Origin: Nocardioides sp. ChNu-153
GTDB lineage: Bacteria; Actinomycetota; Actinomycetes; Propionibacteriales; Nocardioidaceae
Assembly (NCBI RefSeq): GCF_030466625.1
Contig: NZ_JADEVT010000003.1
Coordinates: forward strand, 186,001-250,000
DNA: 64,000 nucleotides
Direction: 5' to 3'
Of the stretch, positions 1-8,788 are shown piece by piece. Position numbers and translations under genes: made by a program. Every line of letters begins with the position of its first letter. Positions within the stretch are counted from its first letter, which is position 1. The notes beneath the pieces are model-generated. The model saw only the letters and a list, made by a program, of their open reading frames with translations. It had not been told where the DNA came from and ran no database searches.

Positions 1-2
1 TC

Positions 3-2900
3 ACCGGCCGGGCCCTGCTGCCCGGTGCCGCCGGGGGCGACCTGGTGCTCGCCGACCGCCTGCCCGTCGGCACCCGCTGGGACGGCGCCGTGCCCGCGAC
101 CCTGCCCGTCACCGTCGACGTCACCCACCGCGGGGACGACGGGCGCCAGGCGGAGCGCACGGCGACGCTCGAGGCGCCGCTGCGCGTCGCGGCCAACGTG
201 GGCGGCAGCGGGCGCACCCTCGTGACCGTCACGGTGCCGGCCGCCGAGCTGGCCCCGTGGACGAGCGCCGGCGGCGCGCGCCTCGAGCTGGCGGCCCGCC
301 TGCCGGTGGCCACCACCCGCCCGGGCCTGCACGTCAACGAGGCCCGCCTCCTGCTGCCGCGCGGCGCGGTCGCCGACACCTGCGCCCAGACCCCCGGCGC
401 CCGCGCCGGCACGGTCGCCCCCCACGTCAGCGGGCTCGCCGTCCCCGCCGCGGGCTGCGGCGCGACCGCCCCGCTGCGCGTCGAGGTCGGCGACGGCGCC
501 GCCTCGTTCTCCGTCGACACCGTCGTGCGCGGCGACCGCGACGCGGGCGCGAAGGCCGCGCCCGCCCTCGGGCTCGTCAGCGCCGAGCGCGGGGAGGCGA
601 CGTACACGGTCCGGTGGCGCAACACCGCCGACGTGCCGCTGAAGGACGTGGTGCTGTACGACGTGCTCCCCACCCCCGGCGACGAGCTGCTGGCCGGCGC
701 CGCGGTCGGCACCCCGCGGGGCAGCGGGTTCACCACCCGGTTCGTGCGCATCGAGGACGCACCCGCGGGCCTGCAGGTGCAGTACGCGACCGGCACCGAC
801 GTCTGCCACTCCGACCTCGGCAGCCCGCTGGCCGACGGCTGCGCCACCTGGCGCGAGAGCGCCCCGGCGGGCGAGGTGCGCGGCCTGCGCGTCACCTCCC
901 GCGACACCTACGCGATCGGCGAGGGCTTCGACCTCACCTTCACCGTCGCGGTGCCCGCGGGCGTCGCCCCCGGCGCCGTCGCGTGGAACACCGCCGCCGC
1001 GACGGCCCGCAACGCCTGGACCGGCTCCGGCCTGCCCGCCCGGGAGAGCCAGAAGGTGGGCACGACCCGGTACGCCGAGCACCTGCCCCCCGTCGTCGAG
1101 CTCTCCGCCGACCGGGCGTACGCCGGCGCCGGCGAGGCCGTGACCTACCGGCTGTCCGTCAGCAACCCGGGCCCCTCGCCCCTGACGACGAACGCCCCCG
1201 TCGGGCGCCTGCCCGTCGGCCTGCAGTTCCTCAGCGCCACCCTCGGCGGGGTCGTGCAGCTGCTCCTCGACGCCGTCGGCCAGCTCGCCGACGGGCTGCA
1301 GACCGGGCTGCTGGGCGCCGCGGAGCGACCGCTGCTGCCGACGCTCGAACCCGAGCTGCCCGTCGACCCGGAGGCGCCGGTCGACCCGGAGGTGCCGGTC
1401 GACCCGGAGGCGCCGGTCGACCCGGAGGTGCCCGTCGAGCCCGTCCCCGCGCCCGCCACGGGCGGCGAGGTGACGTGGCCGGCGCTCGAGCTCGCGCCGT
1501 ACGAGACGAAGGTCGTCGAGCTGGTCGCCGCGCCCGACGCCTACGCGGCCGGCAGCCTGCTGAGCCGCTTCGAGCTCGAGGGCGCGATCCTGCCCGACCC
1601 GTGCCCCGAGGGCGCGGGCGTCTGCGCCGAGGTGAACGTGCCGTCGGGCGCGCTCGAGATCACGCACGAGGCGGACGGCGACGGTGTCGCCCTCTTCGGC
1701 TCCGGGCCCACGGCCATCCAGGTCGACTGCGTCCGCGGCGGCGTCGCGGTGCACGGCTTCCCGCGCACGGTGCAGCTCGCCGACGGCGAGGCCGTCCGCG
1801 ACCTCCCGGTGCCCTTCGGCTCGGTCTGCTCGGCCGGCGTCACGCAGGACCAGGGCGCCACGGCCGTCGCCGTGCAGCCCGCGGCCGGCACCCGCGTGAC
1901 GCCCGCGTCCCCCGGCGGCCGCCTCCAGGTGGCCACCCGCTTCGACCTCGCGCGCCTGCTGGTCGTCAAGCGCGTCGCCGGCGTGGGCGCGCCGATGGCC
2001 CCGGCGGCCAGCCGGGTCGAGGTGACCTGCACGTGGCGGGGCACCACGCTGCCCGGCCTGCCCGTCCAGATGGACCTGCGCCACGGCCGGGCCGCCGAGG
2101 TCGCCGCGCCGCTGCCGGTGGGCGCCCTGTGCAGCGCCGCCGACACCGACGCGGCGGGCGCCGACGCGGGCGCGGCCGGCGCGGTCGCCCTGCGCACGGC
2201 CACCCGTGACGGCCACACGGTGCTCGAGCTCGTGTCGGCCTGGTCGGCCGGGCGCCTGGTCGTGCGGGGCGACGACGCACTCGCCGGCGCCGCGACGGTC
2301 GACGTCACCTGCCGGCGCGGCAGCGCGCCCGTCTGGTCGGGTCGCGTCGAGGTCGCCGCCGGGCGCTCGGTCGTCGCCGGACGCGACGGCGCGCCCGCCC
2401 TGCTCCCGGCCGGCACGGCCTGCACGGCGGCGGGGGGCACGGCGTACCGCGTCTCGGCCGACGGCCCCGCCACCGCCGTGACCGTCGCGGCGGGCGACCC
2501 GAGCCGGCTGCAGGAGCTGGTGATCACGGTGGGGCCGCGGACGGCGTACGCCGACCCGGTCACCCGCGCCGGCCTCGGCCCGCGCTCGACGACCCCGGTG
2601 CTCCCGCCCGCGCCGGGTCTCGGCGCTCCGGCGACGGGCCTCCCCGGCGCCGCGCCCGGGAGCCTCCCCGGCGCGGCGGTGCCGCTCGGCGTGCCGCCGC
2701 TGCTCCAGGCCGCCCCCGACAGCCGCGTGGTCCCGGGCGCCGAGGACCCCGAGGGCTCGCTGGGCCTCGCCGCCCCGGCCGCCGCCGAGGCGGGCCCGGA
2801 CGAGGACGGCCGTCGCGTCGACCCGCTCGTGCCCCTGGCCGTCGCGGGCGTGCTCCTGCTCGGCGCCGGCGCGCTCTGGTCGCGGATGCGGAGCGCCTGA
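3..2900 (+). CDS. Large cell-surface repeat-domain protein, 5' end outside window
   Basis: The reading frame is open from the left edge, so only the C-terminal ~965 residues are visible. It holds DUF11-like beta-sandwich units (for example VTYRLSVSNPGPSPL near nt 1141), then blocks resembling DUF5979-type domains with LLVVKRVAGVG and Cys-containing strands near nt 1950-2120 and 2260-2440. A low-complexity VDPEAP/VDPEVP hexapeptide repeat lies at about nt 1369-1437. The C-terminus has one hydrophobic helix (VPLAVAGVLLLGAGALW) followed by Arg residues, the layout of a membrane-tethered exported protein, but no LPXTG is visible. Role inferred: extracellular adhesin or surface-layer-type protein. 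The fold assignment is by pattern only. Confidence 0.75.
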   Translation, partial: TGRALLPGAAGGDLVLADRLPVGTRWDGAVPATLPVTVDVTHRGDDGRQAERTATLEAPLRVAANVGGSGRTLVTVTVPAAELAPWTSAGGARLELAARLPVATTRPGLHVNEARLLLPRGAVADTCAQTPGARAGTVAPHVSGLAVPAAGCGATAPLRVEVGDGAASFSVDTVVRGDRDAGAKAAPALGLVSAERGEATYTVRWRNTADVPLKDVVLYDVLPTPGDELLAGAAVGTPRGSGFTTRFVRIEDAPAGLQVQYATGTDVCHSDLGSPLADGCATWRESAPAGEVRGLRVTSRDTYAIGEGFDLTFTVAVPAGVAPGAVAWNTAAATARNAWTGSGLPARESQKVGTTRYAEHLPPVVELSADRAYAGAGEAVTYRLSVSNPGPSPLTTNAPVGRLPVGLQFLSATLGGVVQLLLDAVGQLADGLQTGLLGAAERPLLPTLEPELPVDPEAPVDPEVPVDPEAPVDPEVPVEPVPAPATGGEVTWPALELAPYETKVVELVAAPDAYAAGSLLSRFELEGAILPDPCPEGAGVCAEVNVPSGALEITHEADGDGVALFGSGPTAIQVDCVRGGVAVHGFPRTVQLADGEAVRDLPVPFGSVCSAGVTQDQGATAVAVQPAAGTRVTPASPGGRLQVATRFDLARLLVVKRVAGVGAPMAPAASRVEVTCTWRGTTLPGLPVQMDLRHGRAAEVAAPLPVGALCSAADTDAAGADAGAAGAVALRTATRDGHTVLELVSAWSAGRLVVRGDDALAGAATVDVTCRRGSAPVWSGRVEVAAGRSVVAGRDGAPALLPAGTACTAAGGTAYRVSADGPATAVTVAAGDPSRLQELVITVGPRTAYADPVTRAGLGPRSTTPVLPPAPGLGAPATGLPGAAPGSLPGAAVPLGVPPLLQAAPDSRVVPGAEDPEGSLGLAAPAAAEAGPDEDGRRVDPLVPLAVAGVLLLGAGALWSRMRSA

Positions 2901-2909
2901 CCTCCGGAT

Positions 2910-2950
2910 CGTGGTGGCAGCGCCAGGGATTCCGTGGCGCTGCCACCACG
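2910..2950. repeat. Long perfect hairpin, copy A of a dispersed family
   Basis: Two 16-nt arms (2910-2925 and 2935-2950) are perfectly complementary around a 9-nt loop, GGGATTCCG. It lies 10 nt after the stop of the surface protein and just before the stop of the convergent membrane gene, so it could be a bidirectional terminator, though there is no T-tract. Related copies are at 26258, 33648 and 43368. Confidence 0.8.
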
Positions 2951-2952
2951 GA

Positions 2953-3369
2953 TCAGGCCGGGCGGCGGGTGCGCAGCAGCCAGGCCAGGCCGAGGAACGG
3001 CAGCACCAGCGGCAGGTAGCCGTAGCCCGACCCGAACCGCGACCACACGGTGTCGTCGGGGAACCAGTCGCCGTGCACGACGCTGACGGTGCCGACGGCG
3101 AGCACCCCGACGAGCTCGACCAGCACCGCCACCCAGGCGACCCGGCGCCACACCGGCGCGGGACGGGCCAGGCCGAGGGTGGCGGCGACGTAGACGAGCG
3201 CCGCGAGCGCCGAGAGCCCGTAGGGCACGGGCGCGTCGGCGGCGTGGGTGAACAGCTGCACGGACGAGCGGCCGGTCGCGGCGAGCGCGAGCACGGCGTA
3301 CACCGCGACGAGCACCCGCCCCCAGCCCCCCGACGTACGGCGGGACGCGGCCGCGGTGGCGTCAGGCAC
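2953..3369 (-). CDS. Small four-helix membrane protein
   Basis: A 138-residue protein with about four predicted transmembrane segments (LVAVYAVLALAATG, GLSALAALVYVAATLGL, VAVLVELVGVLAVGTV, YLPLVLPFLGLAWLL) and a short Arg-rich tail. The GTG start overlaps the stop of the upstream gene by 8 bp, so the two are probably translationally coupled. The motif GTACGGCGG sits in its N-terminal tail (3335-3343). No family was recognised beyond a generic integral membrane protein; function is unknown. Confidence 0.75.
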   Translation of the reverse strand: MPDATAAASRRTSGGWGRVLVAVYAVLALAATGRSSVQLFTHAADAPVPYGLSALAALVYVAATLGLARPAPVWRRVAWVAVLVELVGVLAVGTVSVVHGDWFPDDTVWSRFGSGYGYLPLVLPFLGLAWLLRTRRPA

Positions 3370-3739
3370 CGACCGGGTCCCAGATCTGCTCGAGGCGCAC
3401 GACGAGCACGGGGATGACGAGCAGCACGACGAGCAGCACCCCGGTGCCGGCGCGGCTCGGCTCGCCGCGCGCCCACCAGATGCCGACCGGGATCAGCGCG
3501 ACGAGCCCGAGGAGGTAGCCGACGAACGTCGCGACGCTCACCCCGTCGGGCACGCCCCGGACGGCCTGCACGAGGCCGACGACGAGCTGCGCCACCAGCA
3601 GCAGCTCGACCACCCACAGCGGGAGGCCGAGGAGGGGGTCGGGGCGGCGGTCGCGCCAGACGTAGAACCCGGCGAGGGCCGCGACGGCCAGGGAGGCCAC
3701 GACGACGGCGAGCTGCAGCGGGTCCCACACGGGAGCCAT
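3362..3739 (-). CDS. Small membrane protein, first gene of a two-gene operon
   Basis: The 125-residue product has about four hydrophobic helices (LQLAVVVASLAVAALAGFY, LPLWVVELLLVAQLVVGLV, SVATFVGYLLGLVALIPVG, GVLLVVLLVIPVLVVRL). The ATG at 3739 is the first start after the divergent promoter region; the much longer open frame upstream is antisense to ilvA and is rejected. No clear ribosome-binding site is visible. It is transcribed divergently from ilvA with 36 nt between the starts and overlaps the next membrane gene. Function unknown. Confidence 0.72.
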   Translation of the reverse strand: MAPVWDPLQLAVVVASLAVAALAGFYVWRDRRPDPLLGLPLWVVELLLVAQLVVGLVQAVRGVPDGVSVATFVGYLLGLVALIPVGIWWARGEPSRAGTGVLLVVLLVIPVLVVRLEQIWDPVGA

Positions 3740-3775
3740 CGTAGGGACCGGTGACCACCGCCCTACGCTGACCCG
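3740..3775. promoter_or_regulatory. Divergent promoter with inverted repeat
   Basis: The 36-nt spacer contains the inverted repeat CGTAGGG (3740-3746) / CCCTACG (3761-3767). A -10-like TACGCT (3764-3769) ends 6 nt before the ilvA GTG, suggesting a leaderless ilvA mRNA. The repeat could bind a regulator serving both directions; this is inference. Confidence 0.45.
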
Positions 3776-5083
3776 GTGACGACCTCGCTCCCCGACCACG
3801 CGCGCCCGGGGCTGCCGGGCGCGGCCGACGTCGACCGGGCGGCCGCCCTCCTCGCCCCGGTGATCCCGCCGACGCCCCTGCAGCACAGCCCGCGGCTCTC
3901 CGCGCTGACCGGGTACGACGTGTGGCTCAAGCGCGAGGACCTGACCGCGGTCCGCTCCTACAAGGTGCGGGGCGCCTACACGGTGATCGCGGGCCTCGAC
4001 GCGGCGGCGCGGGAACGCGGCGTGACCTGCGCGAGCGCCGGCAACCACGCCCAGGGCGTCGCCTACGCCTGCGCCCGGGCGGGGGTGGCCGCCACGATCT
4101 TCCTGCCGCGCACCACGCCGCGGCAGAAGCGCGACCGGGTCGCCACGCTCGGCGGCCCCCACGTCGAGGTCGTCATCGCGGGCGAGGCGTACGACGACGC
4201 CGCGTCGGCCTGCGCCGAGTTCGCCGAGGCCTCCGGCGCCACCGTCGTGCCGGCCTTCGACCACCCCGGAACGGTCGCGGGGCAGGGCACCGTCGCCGCC
4301 GAGGTCGTGGCCCAGGCGGCGGCCGCGGGCCTCGCGCCGGCCGCGGTCGTCGTACCGGTCGGGGGTGCGGGGCTGCTGGCGGGCACCACGACGTACCTCA
4401 CCGAGCGGGCCCCGGGCGTGCGCGTGCTCGCCGCGGAGCCGGCGGGCGCGGCCTCCCTCGCGGCGGCGCTCGCGGCCGGCGGGCCCGTCGACCTGCCGCA
4501 CGTGGACCCGTTCGTCGACGGCGCCGCGGTGCGGCGGATCGGGGCGGTGACGTACGCCGCGGTGGCCGCGGCCCGCCGTACCGTCGAGCTGGCGACCCTC
4601 GCCGTGCCCGAGGGCCTCGTGTGCGTGGAGATGCTCGACCTCTACCAGTCCGAGGGGATCATCGCCGAGCCCGCGGGGGCGCTGGCGAGCGCGGCGCTGC
4701 GGATGGTGGCCGGGCCCGACGCGCCCCCGGCCGGCAGCACCGTGGTCTGCGTGGTGTCGGGCGGCAACAACGACGTCTCGCGCTACGCCGACGTCGTCGA
4801 GCGGGCGCTGGTGCACGAGGGCCGCAAGCACTACTTCCTCGTCGAGTTCCCCCAGGAGCCCGGCGCGCTGCGCCGCTTCCTCGACGAGGTGCTCGGACCC
4901 GACGACGACATCACCCTGTTCGAGTACACGAAGCGCAACAACCGCGAGACGGGCCCGGCCCTGGTCGGCGTGGAGCTCGGCGACCCGGGCGAGCTCGGGG
5001 CCCTGCGCGAGCGCATGGCGGTCTCGAACCTGCGCGTGACGAAGGTCGACCCCGACAGCCCCCTCTTCGGCTTCGTGCTCTGA
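3776..5083 (+). CDS. ilvA: Threonine ammonia-lyase (biosynthetic type, PLP enzyme)
   Basis: A 435-residue fold-type II PLP enzyme that deaminates threonine to 2-oxobutanoate, the entry to isoleucine synthesis. The cofactor lysine is in SYKVRGAY (Lys about residue 63); ASAGNHAQGVAYA follows, and a phosphate-binding GGAGLLAG is near residue 197. The tail from about residue 350 (HYFLVEFPQEPGALRRFLDEVLG) is a single ACT-like regulatory domain, as in the shorter actinobacterial/Bacillus IlvA rather than the two-domain E. coli enzyme. The GTG start has no Shine-Dalgarno sequence but has a -10 box 6 nt upstream. It stands alone, not with other ilv genes. Confidence 0.93.
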   Translation: MTTSLPDHARPGLPGAADVDRAAALLAPVIPPTPLQHSPRLSALTGYDVWLKREDLTAVRSYKVRGAYTVIAGLDAAARERGVTCASAGNHAQGVAYACARAGVAATIFLPRTTPRQKRDRVATLGGPHVEVVIAGEAYDDAASACAEFAEASGATVVPAFDHPGTVAGQGTVAAEVVAQAAAAGLAPAAVVVPVGGAGLLAGTTTYLTERAPGVRVLAAEPAGAASLAAALAAGGPVDLPHVDPFVDGAAVRRIGAVTYAAVAAARRTVELATLAVPEGLVCVEMLDLYQSEGIIAEPAGALASAALRMVAGPDAPPAGSTVVCVVSGGNNDVSRYADVVERALVHEGRKHYFLVEFPQEPGALRRFLDEVLGPDDDITLFEYTKRNNRETGPALVGVELGDPGELGALRERMAVSNLRVTKVDPDSPLFGFVL

Positions 5084-5184
5084 CACCGGGCGCCCGCGCC
5101 GCGGCGCGTCCTCGTGAGCGGGCGACGAACGGGTACCGGCCGGTCCTCAGGTCGGGGCCGCACCGGCCGATCTCCCCCGGGCAG

Positions 5185-5202
5185 TTGTGACGGGGAGCAC
5201 AA
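5185..5202. promoter_or_regulatory. Inverted repeat in hydrolase upstream region
   Basis: TTGTG (5185-5189) and CACAA (5198-5202) form an inverted repeat about 50 nt before the hydrolase start. CACAAT (5198-5203) is a possible -10 box. The rest of the 170-nt spacer (5084-5253) shows nothing else. Speculative operator. Confidence 0.3.
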
Positions 5203-5253
5203 TGGGCGGTCCGACCGGTGGACGGTCGGCCGGGCGCGAGGAGGGGTCACGCG

Positions 5254-6363
5254 ATGCGCAGGACGAGGAGGGCGGCGGAGTCCGTCGCCGCGGCGTCGGC
5301 GACGACGCCCGACCCGCTGGAGGGGCTCGAGGCCGAGGGCGCGCTCGCCTCGGTGACCTCGGTCGCCTCGGCGCGTGCGGCGCGGGCCGACACGACGCTG
5401 GTACGGCGCGACCACGGCGGCGGCGGCGCCCGCAGCGCGGCGCTCGACCTGTGGCTGCGCGCCACGGTCCGCCCGCTCATCGGGGTCTGGACGCTCGCGC
5501 CCCACCTGCCCTGGCCCTACCACGCCGTGGACCACCTCGGCCGGCTGCTGCGACCGCTGCCCGGCACGACCTTCGACCGCATCCGCCTGCCGCACTGCCC
5601 CGGCACGCGGGTCACGACGGACGCCGCGGCGACGAGCGGTCGGACCATCGTCTACCTCCACGGGGGCGCGTTCCTCGTGGGCGGCAACCACCTGCACCGC
5701 CAGCTGCTGAGCCGCGTCGCGCACCGCACGGGGGCGACGATCGTCGCGCCGGAGTACCGCAAGCTGCCCCGCCACACCGTCGCCGACGCGCTCGAGGACG
5801 CCGTCGACGGCTACCGCTACGCGCTCGACCACGGCGCCGACCCGGCGCGCACCGTGCTCATGGGCGACTCGGCCGGCGGCTTCCTCTCGGTCATGCTCGC
5901 CATCGCGATCCAGCGCGCCGGGCTGCCGGCGCCCGCCGCCGTCGTCGCGCTGTCGCCGCTGGTGGACTTCGTGCCCTCCGACGACGTGACCTACCCGGGC
6001 TGCACGCTCTTTCCCCGCGCCGCGATCGGCCGCTTCCAGCACTTGGCCGCGCGGGTCAATCAGCGCCGGGGCCGGGGCGAGGACCCCATCGAGTCGCCGA
6101 CCCACGCCCCGCGGCGCGGACTGCCGCCGGTGCTGGTGCAGGTCAGCTCCGCCGAGTGCCTGTACGCCGACGGGGTGCGGCTCGCGGAGACCCTCGCCGC
6201 CGCGGGCGTGCAGGTCGAGCTCGAGGTGTGGGACAAGCAGGTGCACGTGTTCCAGGCCGCCGCCGGCTTCGTTCCCGAGGGCCGCGAGGCGCTCGAGAAC
6301 GCAGCGCGGTTCGTCGAGCGGGCCACGGGAGCCGAGCAGGTGCAGCAGGCCGTCACCGCCTGA
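5254..6363 (+). CDS. Alpha/beta hydrolase (hormone-sensitive-lipase-like esterase)
   Basis: A 369-residue enzyme with the HSL-family oxyanion motif HGGAF (about residue 136), the nucleophile elbow GDSAGG (204-209, Ser about 206) and a late His in QVHVFQAA. It is predicted to hydrolyse short-chain esters; the substrate is unknown. The N-terminal ~85 residues before the fold are Ala/Arg-rich. ATG 5254 was chosen over an in-frame GTG at 5218 because GAGGAGGGG lies about 7 nt upstream. Convergent with the PP2C gene, 8 nt between the ends. Confidence 0.85.
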   Translation: MRRTRRAAESVAAASATTPDPLEGLEAEGALASVTSVASARAARADTTLVRRDHGGGGARSAALDLWLRATVRPLIGVWTLAPHLPWPYHAVDHLGRLLRPLPGTTFDRIRLPHCPGTRVTTDAAATSGRTIVYLHGGAFLVGGNHLHRQLLSRVAHRTGATIVAPEYRKLPRHTVADALEDAVDGYRYALDHGADPARTVLMGDSAGGFLSVMLAIAIQRAGLPAPAAVVALSPLVDFVPSDDVTYPGCTLFPRAAIGRFQHLAARVNQRRGRGEDPIESPTHAPRRGLPPVLVQVSSAECLYADGVRLAETLAAAGVQVELEVWDKQVHVFQAAAGFVPEGREALENAARFVERATGAEQVQQAVTA

Positions 6364-6371
6364 GCCGGCCC

Positions 6372-7193
6372 TCAGGGGTGCTGGTGCTCGCCCGGGTCGA
6401 CGACGTTGCGCGGGTCGCGGATCGCGCCGTGCAGCTCGCCGTCGGCCGAGAGCCGCACGGCGTCCGGGTCGTCGACGACGTCGAGCACCAGCACCGTGAC
6501 GTTGTCCCGGCCCCCGCCGTCCAGCGCGGCCCGGACGAGGGCGTCCGCCGCGGCGGCGGGGTCCGCCGTACCCAGCAGCGGGGCGAGCGCCGCGTCCTCG
6601 ACCATGTCGGTGAGGCCGTCGCTGCACAGCAGCAGCCGGTCCCCCGGCTGGGCGTCGAGCACGGCGATGTCGGGCTGCACCTCGGCCTCGGTGCCCGACC
6701 CGGCGTGCAGCGAGCGCATGACGACGTTGCGCATCGGGTGGGTGCGCACCGCTTCGGCGGAGATGTCGCCGGCGTCGACGAGCGCCTGCACGAAGGTGTG
6801 GTCGTGGGAGACGCGCAGCAACTGGCCGCCGCGCATCAGGTAGGCCCGCGAGTCGCCGATGTGGGCCAGCACGACGCGGTGCCCGTCGGTCGCGACCGCC
6901 GTCAGCGTGGTGGCCATGCCCGTGCGGTCGGGGTCGGCGGCGACGCCGCGGTGCAGGTCGAGCACGACGGTGCGGATGGCCTCGCCGAGCACCACCGCCG
7001 GGTCGTCGTCGGGGTGGGAGCGGGCGGTCGCGGCCACCACCCAGGCGGCGGTGGCGGAGGCGACCTCTCCGGCCGCCGCGCCCCCGACCCCGTCGGCGAC
7101 GAGGGCGAGGTAGGGCGACGAGTACGCCGCGTCCTCGTTGTGGTCGCGCACGAGCCCCACGTGACTGGAACCCGCACCGACGAACCGCAGCAT
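6372..7193 (-). CDS. PP2C-family Ser/Thr protein phosphatase
   Basis: A 273-residue PPM phosphatase. Metal-binding motifs are in order: GLVRDHNEDA, LVADGVGG, LAHIGDSRAYL, LLCSDGLTDM and GGRDNVTVLVLDV. It probably reverses phosphorylation by Hanks-type kinases; no kinase gene is in the window. No membrane segment follows the catalytic domain, so it is likely soluble. An AGGA 8 nt upstream supports the ATG at 7193; an in-frame ATG nine bases earlier is possible. Divergent from the PfkB gene. Confidence 0.9.
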   Translation of the reverse strand: MLRFVGAGSSHVGLVRDHNEDAAYSSPYLALVADGVGGAAAGEVASATAAWVVAATARSHPDDDPAVVLGEAIRTVVLDLHRGVAADPDRTGMATTLTAVATDGHRVVLAHIGDSRAYLMRGGQLLRVSHDHTFVQALVDAGDISAEAVRTHPMRNVVMRSLHAGSGTEAEVQPDIAVLDAQPGDRLLLCSDGLTDMVEDAALAPLLGTADPAAAADALVRAALDGGGRDNVTVLVLDVVDDPDAVRLSADGELHGAIRDPRNVVDPGEHQHP

Positions 7194-7331
7194 GCCTCCC
7201 ATCCTGCCAGTAGCGCCCATCCGGCCCCACGCCGTCCGCGCCCCGTCCGCGTCTCGCACGGACGGGTGAGGGCCCGTGTGATCCCTCGCACGGAACGGCC
7301 AGATGTCGCGCAGAAGTCGTACTGTCGACAG

Positions 7332-8279
7332 GTGCGTTACCACCCCTACGTGACCTGTGTCGGCGGTGCGGTCCTCAACCGCTCCTACCGCGTGACCGGT
7401 CCCGTCGTCCTCGGGAAGTCCCACCCCGCCACCGGCGGCACCGCGTACGGCGGCGTCGCCCGCAACGTGGCCGAGAACCTCACCCGTCTCGGGGTGCGCG
7501 CCGCGCTCGTCTCCGTCGTCGGGGACGACGTGCCCGGCCGCGCCCTGCTCGACGACCTCGAGCGCATCGGCGTCGACACCTGGGCCGTGCGCCCCATCGC
7601 GGGCCGCACCACGGCGACGTCGAGCACCGTCCGCGGGCCGGGCGACGAGCTCGTCCTCGGTGTCTCCGACACCGGCGTGCTCGACGAGATGACGCCCGAG
7701 CGCGTCGTCGAGCCGCTGTCGCGCGTCGAGACCGGAGCGTGGATCTTCGCCGACGCGACGCTCCCGGACGCCACGCACACCCGGCTGGCCTCGACCCGCC
7801 GCACCCGCGACCTGCGGCTCGCCGTCGACACCGTGTCGGTGGCCCGCGCCGCCCGCGTGCCGGCCGACCTCGGCGCCGTCGACGTGCTCTTCACCAACCT
7901 CGACGAGGCCCGGGTGCTGCTCGTGGACCGTCGCCGCCCGCCGGGCGAGACCGCGCACGACGCCGCGCTCGCGCTGCTCGACGCCGGGGTGCGCTCGGTC
8001 GTCCTGACGCTCGGCGCGGAGGGCCAGGTCGTCGCCGACGCCGACGGCGTCACGATGCTGCCGGCCGTGCCCTCCGCCGTGCTCGACGTCGAGGGCGCGG
8101 GCGACGCGCTCGTCGGCGGCACCCTGGCCGACCTCGTCGTGGGCCGCCCGCTGCGCGAGGCCGTCGCCACCGGCGCGGCCGCGGCCGCCCTCGCCACCGA
8201 GGTGCGCCCGCAGGTGCACCCCCGCCTCACCCGCCAGCTCGTCGACGCCCGTCGCGCCGCCGTGCCCCAGGGCGTCTGA
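7332..8279 (+). CDS. PfkB-family carbohydrate kinase, pseudouridine-kinase-like
   Basis: A 315-residue ribokinase-fold kinase. The glycine-rich N-terminal GGVARNVAENLTRLG resembles pseudouridine kinases (PsuK), and DVEGAGDALVGGTLADL carries the GAGD anion hole with the catalytic Asp of the second PfkB signature. It phosphorylates a sugar or nucleoside; a pseudouridine substrate is inferred from the N-terminal motif only, and no psuG glycosidase gene is adjacent. The GTG start at 7332 follows TACTGT by 6 nt, indicating a leaderless transcript. Confidence 0.85.
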   Translation: MRYHPYVTCVGGAVLNRSYRVTGPVVLGKSHPATGGTAYGGVARNVAENLTRLGVRAALVSVVGDDVPGRALLDDLERIGVDTWAVRPIAGRTTATSSTVRGPGDELVLGVSDTGVLDEMTPERVVEPLSRVETGAWIFADATLPDATHTRLASTRRTRDLRLAVDTVSVARAARVPADLGAVDVLFTNLDEARVLLVDRRRPPGETAHDAALALLDAGVRSVVLTLGAEGQVVADADGVTMLPAVPSAVLDVEGAGDALVGGTLADLVVGRPLREAVATGAAAAALATEVRPQVHPRLTRQLVDARRAAVPQGV

Positions 8280-8307
8280 GCGGGACCCCGGTCGCCGGGA
8301 GGGGAGC

Positions 8308-8673
8308 TCAGCCCGGGCGCTCGACCTGCTCCGCCAGGCGCGCCGGGGCCTGGATGCAGTAGGAGTCGGTGAGCAGCTCGGCCACCTCGGTCCAGTCGGT
8401 CGCCTCGTCCAGCAGCATCCCGGCGCCGTCGCCGGACCACCCGAGCACGAAGTAGGGGTCGCCGAGGTGGCCGAACGCCATCACCTCGGCGGGCTCGGCG
8501 CGGAAGGTGACGCGGAACAGCTGGTCCTCGCCGCCGAACACGTGCGCGACCGTCGCCCTCCCGACGCGCCAGCGCACCCCCGTCCACGCCGCCTCCTCCT
8601 CGCACTCGGGGAGGGCGCCCAGGATGCGCCGCAGCCGCTCCAGCATCGCCGGGGGGACGTCGGGACGTGCCAT
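8308..8673 (-). CDS. MmcQ/YjbR family protein
   Basis: A 121-residue DNA-binding-like fold protein of the MmcQ/YjbR (formerly DUF419) family: PPAMLERLRRILGALPECEEEAAWTGVRWRVG at the N-terminus and VFGGEDQLFRVTFRAEP in the middle are typical. Molecular function is unknown. The ATG at 8673 matches the family N-terminus; the longer open frame upstream is not family-like. The end is convergent with the PfkB gene. Confidence 0.78.
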   Translation of the reverse strand: MARPDVPPAMLERLRRILGALPECEEEAAWTGVRWRVGRATVAHVFGGEDQLFRVTFRAEPAEVMAFGHLGDPYFVLGWSGDGAGMLLDEATDWTEVAELLTDSYCIQAPARLAEQVERPG

Positions 8674-8788
8674 GGCGCCACGCTCCCACAGGGCACCGAC
8701 GAGCGGCACCGATGAGAACCGCCGCCCGCCCGGGTCGGAGCAGCGACGCGACCCGACGGGGGCCGCGACCCGACGAAGGAGCACGACG

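Noticed and set aside
2600..2900. LPXTG sorting signal in the first surface protein
   Set aside because: The C-terminus has a hydrophobic helix and Arg tail but no LPXTG-like pentapeptide before it.
2900..2960. tRNA or small RNA gene at the perfect hairpin
   Set aside because: No cloverleaf or anticodon arm; it is a simple stem-loop repeated elsewhere with variation.
3740..5086. Long minus-strand open frame antisense to ilvA (continuing the small membrane gene)
   Set aside because: It is Arg/Gly/His-rich shadow coding without conserved domains; the plus-strand ilvA is certain.
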